This document shows positions 50,191-61,645 of a DNA stretch of 64,000 nt, piece after piece; positions within the stretch are counted from its first letter, which is position 1; every line of letters starts with the position of its first letter. Source of the DNA: Abelmoschus esculentus (lineage: Eukaryota > Streptophyta > Magnoliopsida > Malvales > Malvaceae); NCBI GenBank assembly GCA_035048815.1, contig JAUCBN010000046.1:10332999-10396998 (forward strand), given 5' to 3'. Position numbers and translations under genes: made by a program. The notes beneath the pieces are model-generated. The model saw nothing but the letters and a program-made list of their open reading frames with translations. It made no database searches and was not told the origin of the DNA.

Positions 50191-50197
50191 ATATGGC

Positions 50198-50440
50198 ATA
50201 ATGGTATCGAACCATGTTTCGATAATCGTTCTTAGTTTCAAGAACAAGGCTTTAAAATGCAGTAGGGTATCGATACCGGTTGAAATGGTATCGATACTCT
50301 CGTATTCAAAACACTTAGAAATTTTGTTTCAAAGTTCTTGGTTTGACTTGAAATCAGAAATTTGACTTAAGGACTTAAAAATTTATTACAAAATAGTCCT
50401 TATTCATAATTGTTATATCAAAATCAATTTTGGTTTTACA
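50198..50440 (-). repeat. 5' LTR fragment of the Sirevirus-like element
   Basis: Matches the last 250 bp of 46418-47581 (plus-strand sense), including the GGTATCGATACCGGTTG palindromes at about 50266. On the element's own strand only the first 243 bp of LTR remain before the deletion joint with RNase H. Confidence 0.85.
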
Positions 50441-51301
50441 GTATATAATTCCTGCATCCAACCACTTTATAATCTCTGTCATCACTACCTTCTTCATGGC
50501 TGGGTTCAGTCTTATTTGGGGCTCAATAGAATTGTTGTGACATTCTTCTAGCAGAATCTTGTGCATGCAGATCGTGGGACTAATACCCTTCAAATTGGCC
50601 ATAGTCCACCCTAGAGCTTTCTTATATTGATATAATAAATTTACAAGACTAAGCTCTTGGTTAGGATTTAAGCTAGAAGAAATAATCAATGGCAAAGTAT
50701 TATGAGATCCCAATAAACATATTTCAAATGTGGTGGTATTAGTTTCAAGTCTAGAGATGGTGCATGTAAAAGTGATGGTTTTAGAGGAATAAATTAAGAG
50801 AAATCAATTGATTAAAATTTCTTACCTGGTCATGGCTTGAAATAGCTAATTTGTTGTAGCTCCAAATGAGCTTCTTCTTCCTAATCATGCTCCTCCAGCA
50901 TAAGTCTGCACTTTCAGCTTTTGTTGCATTAGCATTATCCCAGCTATATAGTGACGTTCTTCAATATCATCCATGTACTTGTAGTGTTGAAGACATTAAT
51001 AGTCATGGACTGATCTGCTACTTGCATGGTGAAGTCTCCTTTTTCACAGTCGATGAGAATTCGACCGGTAGCTAGAAATGGTCGTCCCAAGATGATGCCT
51101 TGTAATCCATTTCACAATCCAAAATTAGAAAGTCCATTGGGAACAAGAATTTGCCCACCTTCACTATCACATCTTCCTCCTTCGGGTCGGACATGAGAAT
51201 GGTCCACCAATTGCAAGATGAAAGTGGTTGGCCTAGTATTCCCTATACCAAGCTTCTTGAATATTTCTTTGGGAATCATATTGACACTTGAACCGAGGTC
51301 T
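50441..51301 (-). pseudogene. Athila-type pol relic, part 1 (protease and RT start)
   Basis: Minus strand: protease remnants with SVNMIPKEIFKKLGIGN and GRPFLATGRILIDCEKGDFT (about 51010-51300), a spacer of roughly 250 bp, then the RT N-terminal segment (YKKALGWTMANLKGISPTI and KWLDAGIIY, 50441-50713). It continues into PISDSSWV at 46411 once the copia insertion is ignored. It is cut at 51301 by LTR sequence of the LARD family. Confidence 0.8.
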
Positions 51302-51500
51302 CTAATTTCAAAATCTTAGGGATTCAAGGTCAATTTTCAAAATTGATTTGACCAAAGTCAAATATATATTAAATAAGGATTTTAGAATATTTTTTCATAA
51401 TTTATTTTGATTAAAAATGAATTTTTAAGTATTTATTCTCGAACTAAACTAAACCGACAAAACTGATTTAAACTTCTAGGACCATTTTGGGGGCGTTATA
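51302..51500 (-). repeat. LARD-family LTR fragment
   Basis: The inverse of the first 200 bp of the LTR family (minus strand starts TATAACGCCCCCAAAATGG at 51500). It is joined directly to the Athila protease relic, marking an old recombination or truncated insertion. Confidence 0.75.
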
Positions 51501-52454
51501 ATACTAATACGCCAACCCATCTCTGAAATCTTAATTATAACAAGGGCACCGATACATGATAAGCAATACCAATACGCCCTTTGAAGTTTGTCTTGTTTTC
51601 TAGAGAGGAATATTAGTACTCCTGGCTCCGGTATCGGTACATTAGCTAGTTTTTCAGAATTTAAGCTCGAATTTTTTATCTCTAACCATCAATCTGACTT
51701 AGTAATCCCCCAAACTTAACCTACAACTTATGAATGATAATTAGAGTCAGTTTCTACCAATTTTTTTAGTTTTTATCAATAATTATAGTTTTTGTCATTA
51801 ACAACCTTTAGCTCATTCAAGCAAATTATAAGCATTAACACAACTTACAAGACATCACACTTATGTAATGCATGAATACAAAGGAATTGAAAGTGTATTA
51901 ACCTTTCAAAACTTCAACAACTCTTGGTGTTTATCCCCATGCTATGTCATTAATCTCCTACTTCCTTAGCTACAACAAATATTGTAAGATGAACCAATAC
52001 ACCATTCAAGGATAGAAAGAGGATTATATAACATCTAATATACCAAGAAAATAAGACTAAACTCACAAAACCCATTCTTCCTTTCATACTCAACCCTCCA
52101 ACACCTTACTCACCGAACTATAAGATTATTACCTCAAAATATAGATCCTTTGATCCTGAGAATTTAACACAAAGCTTATCATCCCATTCTCTCAAATTTT
52201 TTTACGGAAAAATGGATGATAATGATGAAAGAAAAAGAATAAAAACATGAGTGATATGAGAAAAATAATTCTCTTTTTCCTGTTTTTCAGATTAAAAAAT
52301 TATTCATTTGCCCTTAATTCTAAATATTCAAAGCCCAACAAAAATATATGCTACCCTAAGCCTATGAGACAACCAATGTATTTTTTTACTCAACTTTAAG
52401 GCCCAAAATCTCAAGTTATCTCAACCCTCAAATTACTAAACTCGTGTCATTACA
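51501..52454. repeat. Possible truncated LTR resembling the 9025-11203 solo LTR
   Basis: Ends CTCGTGTCATTACA, like the CCGGGTCGTTACA end of the solo LTR, preceded by a similar series of blocks (ATGCATGAATACA, CCTTTCAAAACTTC, GGCCCAAAATCTC). The start is not recognisable. The assignment rests on layout and the terminal phrase only. Confidence 0.4.
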
Positions 52455-53077
52455 ATTTTTTTCAGTGAAAACTAATACTAGTTTCGTCTTTAATTTTATA
52501 CAAATCCAATATAGGAACGTTCCTTCCAACCTCGACTTTTTTTCATTCAATGTAAAATTTTAAATCGGTGATCTTGTTTAAAAATCTAACTTCTTATTCC
52601 ACTAAATCAATTGATTGTTGGAGTATTTTAAATTCTCATACAATTTGTGTATATTTTAAATTTTTAGTGACAGTTAAATTTTGAATTTTTAAAGAAAAAA
52701 AATATTTTTTTAAAAAAAAATATTTCTAGAATAGAGAATTATGTATATTTATGTTGTTGGATCCAAAATAATGTTGAAAAAACCTCTATTTGACTTTAAT
52801 TTTTTTAAATTTTTAAATAGAGTTTTTAATTGAATCACAGTTTAATAAATTTGAGTTGACTGAGAAAAATTAAATAGGGTTTAAATCATAAAATGAAATT
52901 TCAATAATTCAAATATTTTAATAATTAATGTATCAATTTAGAGATTTTAAACCGATTAAAACTTAATATTATACTATATCACAAATATTTACATTAAATT
53001 TGAATAAAAATAATTCAACATCAAAAATTTTAAATAATATTTGAATTAAAAAATAAGACTTATTAATTTAACAAACT
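52455..53077. other. AT-rich DNA between elements
   Basis: Low-complexity sequence with A and T runs. No gene or terminal repeat seen. Confidence 0.6.
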
Positions 53078-53082
53078 CAAAA

Positions 53083-55141
53083 TGTAACCCCCTCTACCCG
53101 GTCTAGAAACAACCCGACTCGAACGAGATCCACAAGAATTTATGGCTAACAAGGTCATCTTTAAAAAATCAGCAAGTGGTCATGACTCGTAAGCCACAAA
53201 ACCGTTTCAAAATATCTTTTTGAAAACACATGCTTAATAAGAAAAACACAAGTCTTATATGCTACTCATAGTAATGCTTAAATCCTCCTGTACATTATTC
53301 ACAACACATGTAATTCTTATTGTCAAGTAAAAACACTTGATTTTTAAGTCTTATTGATATTAGTGATCTAATTAGTCTACCGCTAATCGTTGGGATAAAC
53401 GGAATGTCTCTCAGTCCCTTGAACGAGGTTACATGGAGGTCTAATCCACCATGCCAAACTCACCTTAGTGTCTGGGTTAGTTAGCAAACCCGAATGCAAT
53501 AAAGTCCCATATACCGCGCAACATTAGCTCCCCTTAATGCATCACTAAGGAATTTTACACGTACACATTTTATATAATTAGTGCACTACCATCCTGTTGA
53601 TCGATCAACTTATCCTTATTAACCATCACATAATAATACAATACAAATCAAAACCAATGCTCAAGTTTCAAGTTAAACACAGTATGTAACCACATGCATC
53701 AATTGCGTAAACTGATAAAATCACTTTTCTCATATTTTAAAAACAAAAACCATGGGAGCATCATATACATAAAATACTTTTGTAAAAACAATCTCATGAG
53801 CATTGAGCACATGCATAATCACATATGCAATTTTTTAATACGAACATTAATAAACATAGTAAAAACAAGGCATAATATGGGAACCTTAAAGAAAGCATTA
53901 GTTAAAATTTACTTCCGAGTATAGGGAAGTTTTTCACACCTTCCCTACACTCCCAAACCTTTGAATGTGTTATTTCTCCCGATAGGCCGAGGAACTAATT
54001 AGGGGTCTTTGTGGCGTTTGCAAACACATTTTAAACCATGCCAAATTGGCAGACCTCATAATCCACTCACCGATTTACCGAAACTTGATCGACAAGTAAC
54101 TCGAAAACGCGATTCGGCTTTTCGATCTCCCTCAAACTTGTTCCTCTACCCCTTGACCTGATTCAAGCATCAAAATCAGAGGTTTTAGTGCATTAAAATG
54201 CACCCAAACATCCTTCAAGAGAGACCAATACTAAATAGACCCTAAAAACACCAGAAAACTTAACCGAAACTCATCGAAAACCTCTCCAAACACCACCTAA
54301 ACCTTAGGTTCGGGATTAGATAATTAAAAGTCATCTTAATTAAATCTTCACTTTAAGATTTATTTATTTAGGCATCAAAAACAACTATGTAAAATCCTTG
54401 AATGAAAATCAAGAAAACTATGGAATTTTTATCAAGAAAATCGATTTTATTGATCAAGACTTTAAAGATTGTTACAATAAGCCAAGAACTTACTAATTTA
54501 ATTAAAACACTTTAGTTTTTAGAGTTTTGAATGATTTTGACCTCCAAAATTGATCTAACCTCCTTCCAAGGTTTAAAAACACGTAAAATCTAAGAAAAAC
54601 GAAGAGATTTTGAAGAAGAAAATATAAAGAATTAACCAAACGAATTTTTATTGAAAAGATTGACGTTTACATTTGAAAAGATGATGGATTTGATGCCCAA
54701 AAGAGGATAATTCGAAATTCTAAAAAAATGGTTTATGTTTTGATGAAAAATAGGTTTTAAGATTAATATTAAGTTATTTGTGTTATTAAATAAATTATGG
54801 GTTATGGGTTAATAAAATAGGCATTTGGAAGGCTTAGATCAACTATAATTACAATTGGATCAAATCCTCTTAAATAGTCAAATTTTTGGCTTAGTTTATA
54901 AAATTTTCCTTAAATTTTCATTTTTTTACAAAATAGTCACTAATTTTAAAATCTTACGGATTCAAGGGTCAATTTTCAAAATTGAGTTGACCAAATTCAA
55001 ATATATATTAAATAATGGTTTTAGGATATTTTTCCCAATATATTTTGATTTAACACTAATTTTTAAGTATTTAATATCGAACTAGTCTAAATTGACAAAA
55101 CCGATTCACTAAACTTCTAGGCCAAATTTTGAGGTGTTAGA
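53083..55141 (-). repeat. 3' LTR of the second LARD-like element
   Basis: Plus-strand start TGTAACCCCCTCTACCCGG and end TTTTGAGGTGTTAGA. About 1.18 kb (53963-55141) is repeated at 58983-60164. Compared with 30114-33008 it lacks a block corresponding to about 32100-32940. Confidence 0.85.
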
Positions 55142-57170
55142 ACTCTCCCCCATTTAAGAAATTTCTTACTCAAAATTTTCATCATGGAAAGAGGGAAGGA
55201 AACTGCCTTATCACAAAGACCTTTGCTACCAAAACAAGATCTCAACATACATCTCATAAAGACAAGATTCAGTCTCATCTTAACACTACCCATCATCACA
55301 ACTTGCAACGATACACAAAATAAAGGTACAAAAAAACACTATGGTTCATCTCAACACTCATTGCATCCTCAAGCCAAAAGAAAAAACTTTTTTCTTTTCT
55401 GGAGACCTAAACTTTCCTTGCTTAAGGTTGGCATCCGACTTTCGAAAAATTGAAACAGCTCTCAACTACCACTAACAAACTTAACTTTCTCAAGCATACT
55501 CTAACACATAAGGCAAAAAACAAAACTTGCCACCAAACCTTGCCCAGATCAACATACAACAACTAACACACCTCTACTATTAGAACCGTTTGACGACAAC
55601 AACACTTTCAAAGAACATTGGCTCTCAAGCTCAACTTACCATGAAAAAGAACATTCACTTTCAACTCAACCACATCCAAAATAATTCCAACAAACAACAA
55701 CCTTAATTGTGCCCACACACGCGGCTCCACCAAACATCTGATAGAAACTTACCTCATAATATCTCAATCATGGAAAATCTCATCCAAAACTCTTTCACTA
55801 GATCGGAACTCTCCGAGTAATTTAACCAAGCCAACACTACTCTCAACTTCAAAACACCCTTAAGTCTTACACAAGTCCGTTACACATCCTTCAATACCTC
55901 AACTCTCTTTTCGATATATTATTTTCTTTCCAAAAACCTAATCACTTTCTGAACTATACCAAACAGAAAATACCAAGTGGTACTTCCTCCAAACACAACG
56001 ATAACACAACACCTTTTACACAACCCGAACTCAAGCTAAAGAAACACCACGAAACTCAACCTTCCGTTTTACTAACAACCAACCCCAACTGACATCAACT
56101 CAAGGCACCCAACCTGGGTAAAATCATCCACAACTCCAAGCCCAACTAACCAATCCAAGAATTACTTCACATCCAAACAATAACTCGACTCACTGCACAA
56201 TAGGCTTAGTACCAACAAGAGTATCTTCCAAGCACCTTTATAAACCTATACATTTTCCCTAAAGGACCGATCACAAAACAACTTTTTTCAAGAGGGAAAC
56301 TTTTGCAAATATAGAAAATGTATGCATGACTCCCTGGATGTCACCCTAGATGCCTCATGCAAATGCAATCTAATTTCAAGCTAAAAAATGTATGCATGTT
56401 CTAAGATGTCTAATGTATATGCATATAAGTGCTTTTATACTATGCATAATTATTGTCCATACTCACAAACAATATCCCCAACTCAGAAACTTCAACTTTC
56501 TACATCTTCAACATTTAGAACCATAGAAACTTAGCACCCAAGAGTACACAACCATAACATAACCCAAAAGTTTCCAACACGTTCGATTCACCTTGAGCAC
56601 AAATCACTTTGAAAATCTCAAAGGAACTCTCAATGATGTAGTCACCTACTACTCACTAGCACAACATAGTCTCAAACTAAATTGATTCAAAAATACTTTA
56701 CACTCAAACACGATTGAAGACACAGTCGACTCAAGATCGGATATCACAACACCATAAATAAACCACAACACAAACCTGTCCACATTTTCTGATCTCCATA
56801 ACTTCTCTTTTACCATGTTTTAGCTTTTTTTTCGATCCCATATCAAGCACAATAAAAATAGAAAAATAATTTTAACATACAAAAGTATTTTGCAAAACTT
56901 GTGAAGTCAGTGCGAAACAAGTTCCAAGTAGCTCAAGTATAATATAAAATAATTTCCTAGTAGTGGTTAGAGCAATGGATACCCAAAATAAATCCTAACA
57001 ATTCATACCTAAACATCACATAGCACAATCATCAACTATGCTTAAAATCAAGAATATATAATCATATAGCAAGTGCATTTTTTACAAGTATACACAATAA
57101 TTTTTTAGATGCTATCCACACATGCATTAAGAATCAAATAAAATCATCTAAAAAACTTACACTACACCAA
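55142..57170 (-). other. Interior of the second LARD-like element
   Basis: Noncoding. Aligns inverted to 33300-33899 and 42044-44630, e.g. GGTGACTACATCA at 42168 matches the inverse at about 56636. No gag or pol motif detected in any frame. Confidence 0.75.
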
Positions 57171-58982
57171 AACTAGTTTTTTGCGGCTTTTTTAAATACA
57201 TTTAGTGGCGTTTATTAGCGCCACTAAAAATATTAGTGACGCAGCAAAAAACGCCTCAAAAAACGCCGCTATAACCAGCGCCGCTACTAAAAATTGAATT
57301 GACTATGCTTCAACATGTGAAATTAATTGGTGTATTCTTCGTATTTATGACCACCAGTTAGGCTATGCTATTTGATTCATGAAAAAAGAATAGGTTATAA
57401 ATGCTCATGCTCTGAAAAAAGTCCCTTTCTCCATCTCCCCATAATGCAGACACTAATTCCTATCTCTATGTATACAAGGACACAATATTAAGACAATAAA
57501 TATGGACAATCATGATCCGAACAATACTATTTGGACCAATACATATACTTAGAAAAAGAACGTGAAAGATTGAACCTCAAATATGGAGAAGATGAAAACA
57601 TTCATTTGTCAAATACCTTTGCAGCAACAGCATATAAAAGAAATTCTCTAGTGATTGCTCTGCAAAATTAAGCCATTCCTCGGGTGAAACTTGTAACCAC
57701 TGTTGGATTGGAGACTTGTGCTCGCGAAGAACCAGAGCCTCGTACCTCAAAGCCAAACAACTCTGAACCATAACAATGAAAATAAAAATTAACAAATAAA
57801 TTGAAATACATTGTTGCAGTCAGTGATTCATAATACCACAACTACTACTGCAGTCTTATTGGCCTTAAAGAATTAAAATGAGGGATATTGAATTCTGAAT
57901 TAATTCAAAATGGAGTTTAAAGACTCCAGTAGCAGTAAGTCTTAAACACTTTTCCTGGATTATTCATCAGTTATTTGTAGCCAAAGATTTTCAAACACTG
58001 CAACTACCACTGCAGTATCATTGGCCTTTGATTTTTCATGAGATAGAGTTGCCAGTGTCATTGCCAACAAGCGGCAATATATAACAGCAATGGCAGACAT
58101 GGATGGAAGGGGCAGATTCGTTTTAAATTTTAAAATTTATATATAATGTTAAAATATTTTAAATTATCAAATAAATTAATAAATCGGAGGAATTCAATTC
58201 AGTGACGGGAAATAATAATGGATTAAACACAAACAATAGGGAGCGATCAAGTGAAAACAACATATGAAAACATGAAAATATCATGAATCATACAGGAACA
58301 CATCAATCTGAAAACAACATATGAAAAACATGATGAACCAAAAGTTTCCAAGTTAAATTCATGAACAATAATTGGAACCTGATTCAATTTCTGACTGAAC
58401 TAATAGGGTTGAAGTCCTTTATAACATTTAGAATTAGAATTAGAATTAATTCATGGAATCCAAGTAGTCATTAACATTCAACTGTTTTAAATTAATTCTA
58501 ACTTTAAATTCTAACTCAATTTTAACTCAATGAATTGCACTTAAAGATGATTTCAGGATATGAATACATGAAAATATGATAATCAGTGATTTATCTATTC
58601 AAATTAAAATAATAATAAAAAAACAATCCAAATAGAATGCAGGTAGGTTGTGTCTTACCGGGAAGGTTGTTCACTCATTGGAAATAGGGTTGTTCAGTCC
58701 GACAACGTCAATGGAAAGGTGGTTGTTCTTACCGGGAAGGTTGTTCAGTCACGGACACAGTTTTTCTCTTTCAGACACAGTGGTCGATGGACACAGTGAG
58801 CAAGGATAGAGGAAAACCGATTTCTCTTTTGGCAAATGGACGTCGGTAGAAAGCAGGAAGGAGGTGGCCGTTCACTCCGGCGATGCGATGCCATTGAGTG
58901 CGGCGACGAGCGACGTAGTTGACGGCGACAAGGAGTGGCTGGGGATAATTTCGGGGAAAAGGAGAAGGGATTAGGGATTCAG
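57171..58982. mobile_element. Truncated CACTA-type transposon end with captured sequence
   Basis: The left end starts CACTACACCAAAACTAG, followed by subterminal repeats built on GCGGC and GCGCC(G)CTA with poly-A spacers to about 57290, as in plant CACTA (En/Spm) elements. No matching right end is found; the segment stops where LTR sequence resumes. It contains a spliced exon-like frame (57617-57762), two similar CTACTGCAGTCTTATTGGCC-like blocks (about 57840 and 58003) and a GC-rich stretch at 58640-58980 with a repeated TACCGGGAAGGTTGTTCA. Confidence 0.65.
57617..57762 (-). pseudogene. Exon-like gene fragment, unidentified
   Basis: A 146-bp open block bounded by a good acceptor (TTATGGTTCAG before 57762) and donor (GCAAAG then GTATTT after 57617). 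It encodes LRYEALVLREHKSPIQQWLQ followed by VSPEEWLNFAEQSLENFF. It reads like a conserved helical protein exon, but I do not recognise the family. No neighbouring exon was found, so it is more likely captured DNA inside the CACTA-type segment than a working gene. Confidence 0.55.
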
Positions 58983-60164
58983 AATGTGTTATTTCTCCCG
59001 ATAGGCCGAGGAACTAATTAGGGGTCTTTGTGGCGTTTGCAAACACATTTTAAACCATGCCAAATTGGCAGACCTCATAATCCACTCACCGATTTACCGA
59101 AACTTGATCGACAAGTAACTCGAAAACGCGATTCGGCTTTTCGATCTCCCTCAAACTTGTTCCTCTACCCCTTGACCTGATTCAAGCATCAAAATCAGAG
59201 GTTTTAGTGCATTAAAATGCACCCAAACATCCTTCAAGAGAGACCAATATTAAACAGCCCCTAAAAACACCAGAAAACTTAACCGAAACTCATCGAAAAC
59301 CTCTCCAAACACCACCTAAACCTTAGGTTCGGGATTAGATAATTAAAAGTCATCTTAATTAAATCTTCACTTTAAGATTTATTTATTTAGGCATCAAAAA
59401 CAGCTATGTAAAATCCTTGAATGAAAATCAAGAAAACTATGGAAATTTTATCAAGAAAATCGATTTTATTGATCAAGACTTTAAAGATTGTTGCAATAAG
59501 CCAAGAACTTACTAATTTAATTAAAGCACTTTAGTTTTTAGAGTTTTGAATGATTTTGACCTCCAAAATTGATCCAACCTCCTTCCAAGGTTTAAAAACA
59601 CGTAAAATCTAAGAAAAACGAAGAGATTTTGAAGAATACAATATAAAAAATTAATGAAACAAATTTTTATTGAAAAGATTGGTGTTTACATTTGAAAAGA
59701 TGATAAATTGGATGCAGAAAAGAGGAAAATTCGAAATTCTAAAAAAAATATGTTTATGTTTTGATGAAAAATAGTTTTTTATGATTAATATTAAGTTAGT
59801 TATGTTATTAATTAAAATTATGGGTTATGAGTTATTAAAATAGGCCCTTGAAAGGCTTAGATCAACTATTATTACAATTGGATCAAATCCCTTTAAATAT
59901 TCAAAGTTTTGGCTTAGTTTATAAAATTTTCCGTAAGTTTTCAATTTTTACAAAATAGTCACTAATTTCAAAATCATAGGGATTCAAGGGTAAATTTTTG
60001 AAATTGAGTTGACCAAATTCAAATAAATATTAAATAATGATTTTAGGATATTTTTCTCCAATTTATTTTGATTTAAAACTAATTTTTAAGTATTTAATCT
60101 TGAATTAGGCTTAATCGACAAAACCTATTCACTAAACTTTTAGGCGCAATTTTGGGGCATTGCT
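58983..60164 (-). repeat. 5' LTR remnant of the second LARD-like element
   Basis: Starts in register with 53963 (AATGTGTTATTTCTCCCGAT) and runs to the element end. Several per cent of bases differ from the 3' LTR by eye. The missing 880 bp would lie toward the foreign insert. Confidence 0.88.
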
Positions 60165-60304
60165 CAAAAAATATTGAGCTCGACTCGATTAGATCAATAA
60201 TAATCCCTCCAAAAATAGTACAGTAGAAGCAATAAAAACACCTTTTGGATCGAAAGCTATTAAATACCAAGGGGGTCTGTGATCAGATCCAAATCTGTCA
60301 ATAC

Positions 60305-61182
60305 TAGGTATGGCATATGAGTACAACTTTGCGGATTTCGTACCGTACCCTCCCTAATTGGAATGGGGATGTGTATATGTTTGATGATGGGTAGTGAGCG
60401 GGTATGGATGTAAAAAGTCCTACCCATCGTGGGTAGTGAGTAGGTGATGAGTTTAAGACCTTACCCGCACCGTATCCACCTGTCTCATATCCGCTTGCTC
60501 CGCATCCGTCTGCCGTATGAATTTTGAACCATTTGCATTTATAGACTTCGATTGTGCCTTTTATCATAATGTTTTATGTACTAAGATATTAATTTGTTTT
60601 GAAATTTACATTAATTCTTAAGTTTATAGACTTTGAACTCAATTAATTTAATTTAAAAATGATGATTTTTGACCGAGCTTGAATTAATTAGGTTGTAAAT
60701 TTGTAATACGTATGAATAAGTAGACTTTATAAAAATGTAAATATGATTTTGCTAATTTAGCAATATATAACTAGTTATTCGTACTTAAGTAGAATTTATA
60801 CCGATAAAATATGTTTTAGTTAAGTTAGCTATCGTTAGTTTATTAAATGTAGTTAAATTTATATTGACGTAAATATATAATATGTTATATATTTTGCACT
60901 TAATCAACCAATAAAATATGTAAAGTTTTATTCTTCTTTACAAAAGTCGATGATTTATTTTTATGTAATTCGATATTAGTGGTTGTTTGTAAGCATGTGT
61001 AAATGGATGGTTTTGAGTGATGGACGTGGGGATAGATTTGAAAATATATTTGCGTGGGCAGGTGTGGGTTTAAAAATTGTACCTATCATAGGTGATGGGT
61101 AGGTGATGGATATAGAAATTTTAAATAGATATAAATACGAGGGAAAAATATCCGTACCTACTCCGCTCGTTTGCCATCCTTA
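60305..61182. mobile_element. hAT-type non-autonomous element (878 bp)
   Basis: Flanked by a perfect 8-bp duplication GTCAATAC (60297-60304 and 61183-61190). The termini TAGGTATGGCATATGAG and, inverted, TAAGGATGGCAAACGAG form imperfect inverted repeats. Subterminal regions are full of GGGTAGTGAG, GGTGATGGGTAGG and ACCCGCACCGTATCC phrases on both sides. The interior is AT-rich with no transposase. Confidence 0.9.
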
Positions 61183-61640
61183 GTCAATACTTTGTCACCG
61201 TCCGATGCAACCCCTTGCCTTCACTGTTTCTGTTTGGCGTCGACTCACACATCTCACGCTAAATATTGTTTCATAGTTTTGAAACTGTCATAAACTTGAC
61301 TCACCGATTTCGTTTATTCTCAGAGTTGACTGTACAGATCGGTGAGCCGGTCTTCCATTAAAATCTTACCTGGTGCAGTTAAATTAAAGTATGAAATGAC
61401 TTCAAGTAATTATTTCTAAACCTGGATGCATGGGAACAAACAATGGTTGGGTTCAAACCTTTTATCTATAGATAAGAAAAAAATATTCGATTCAATTTAT
61501 TAACCTATAAAATATAATAATTATATCAATTAAAGGTTACAATTAATTATGTACCCCTATCAATGTTGGAAAAATGGTATGGTACATGGACATTTGAGCT
61601 TAAATTTGAGTGGGTTCTATTAGTAAAATTAATTGGGACT
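61183..61640. other. Spacer between the hAT element and the solo LTR
   Basis: Moderate GC to about 61370, AT-rich after. No gene or repeat recognised. Confidence 0.55.
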
Positions 61641-61645
61641 ATGTG

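Larger units (their letters stand above)
46418..50440 (-). mobile_element. Sirevirus-like Ty1/copia derivative (4.0 kb)
   Basis: Inserted into the Athila RT region with a perfect 5-bp duplication GTATA (46413-46417 and 50441-50445). It reads on the minus strand: a fragment of 5' LTR (about 50198-50440), the end of copia RNase H (50190-49985), an extra ORF (49138 to about 47947), a purine tract against the 3' LTR, and a full 3' LTR (46418-47581). An internal deletion removed most of the 5' LTR, gag, integrase and RT. An ORF after pol and repeated purine tracts (minus strand AAAAAGGGGGAGAT at 47582-47595, and again near 47720-47733) are features of Sireviruses. Confidence 0.85.
53083..60164 (-). 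mobile_element. Second LARD-like gypsy element, 5' half replaced
   Basis: Flanked by a perfect 5-bp duplication CAAAA (53078-53082 and 60165-60169). Minus-strand order: partial 5' LTR (60164-58983), foreign CACTA-type DNA (58982-57171), interior (57170-55142), polypurine tract AAATGGGGGAGAGT (55155-55142), 3' LTR (55141-53083). The interior is colinear with the plus-strand LARD at 33300-33899 plus 42044-44630 and has no coding frame. The primer site, the end of the 5' LTR and the start of the interior are missing. Confidence 0.85.
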
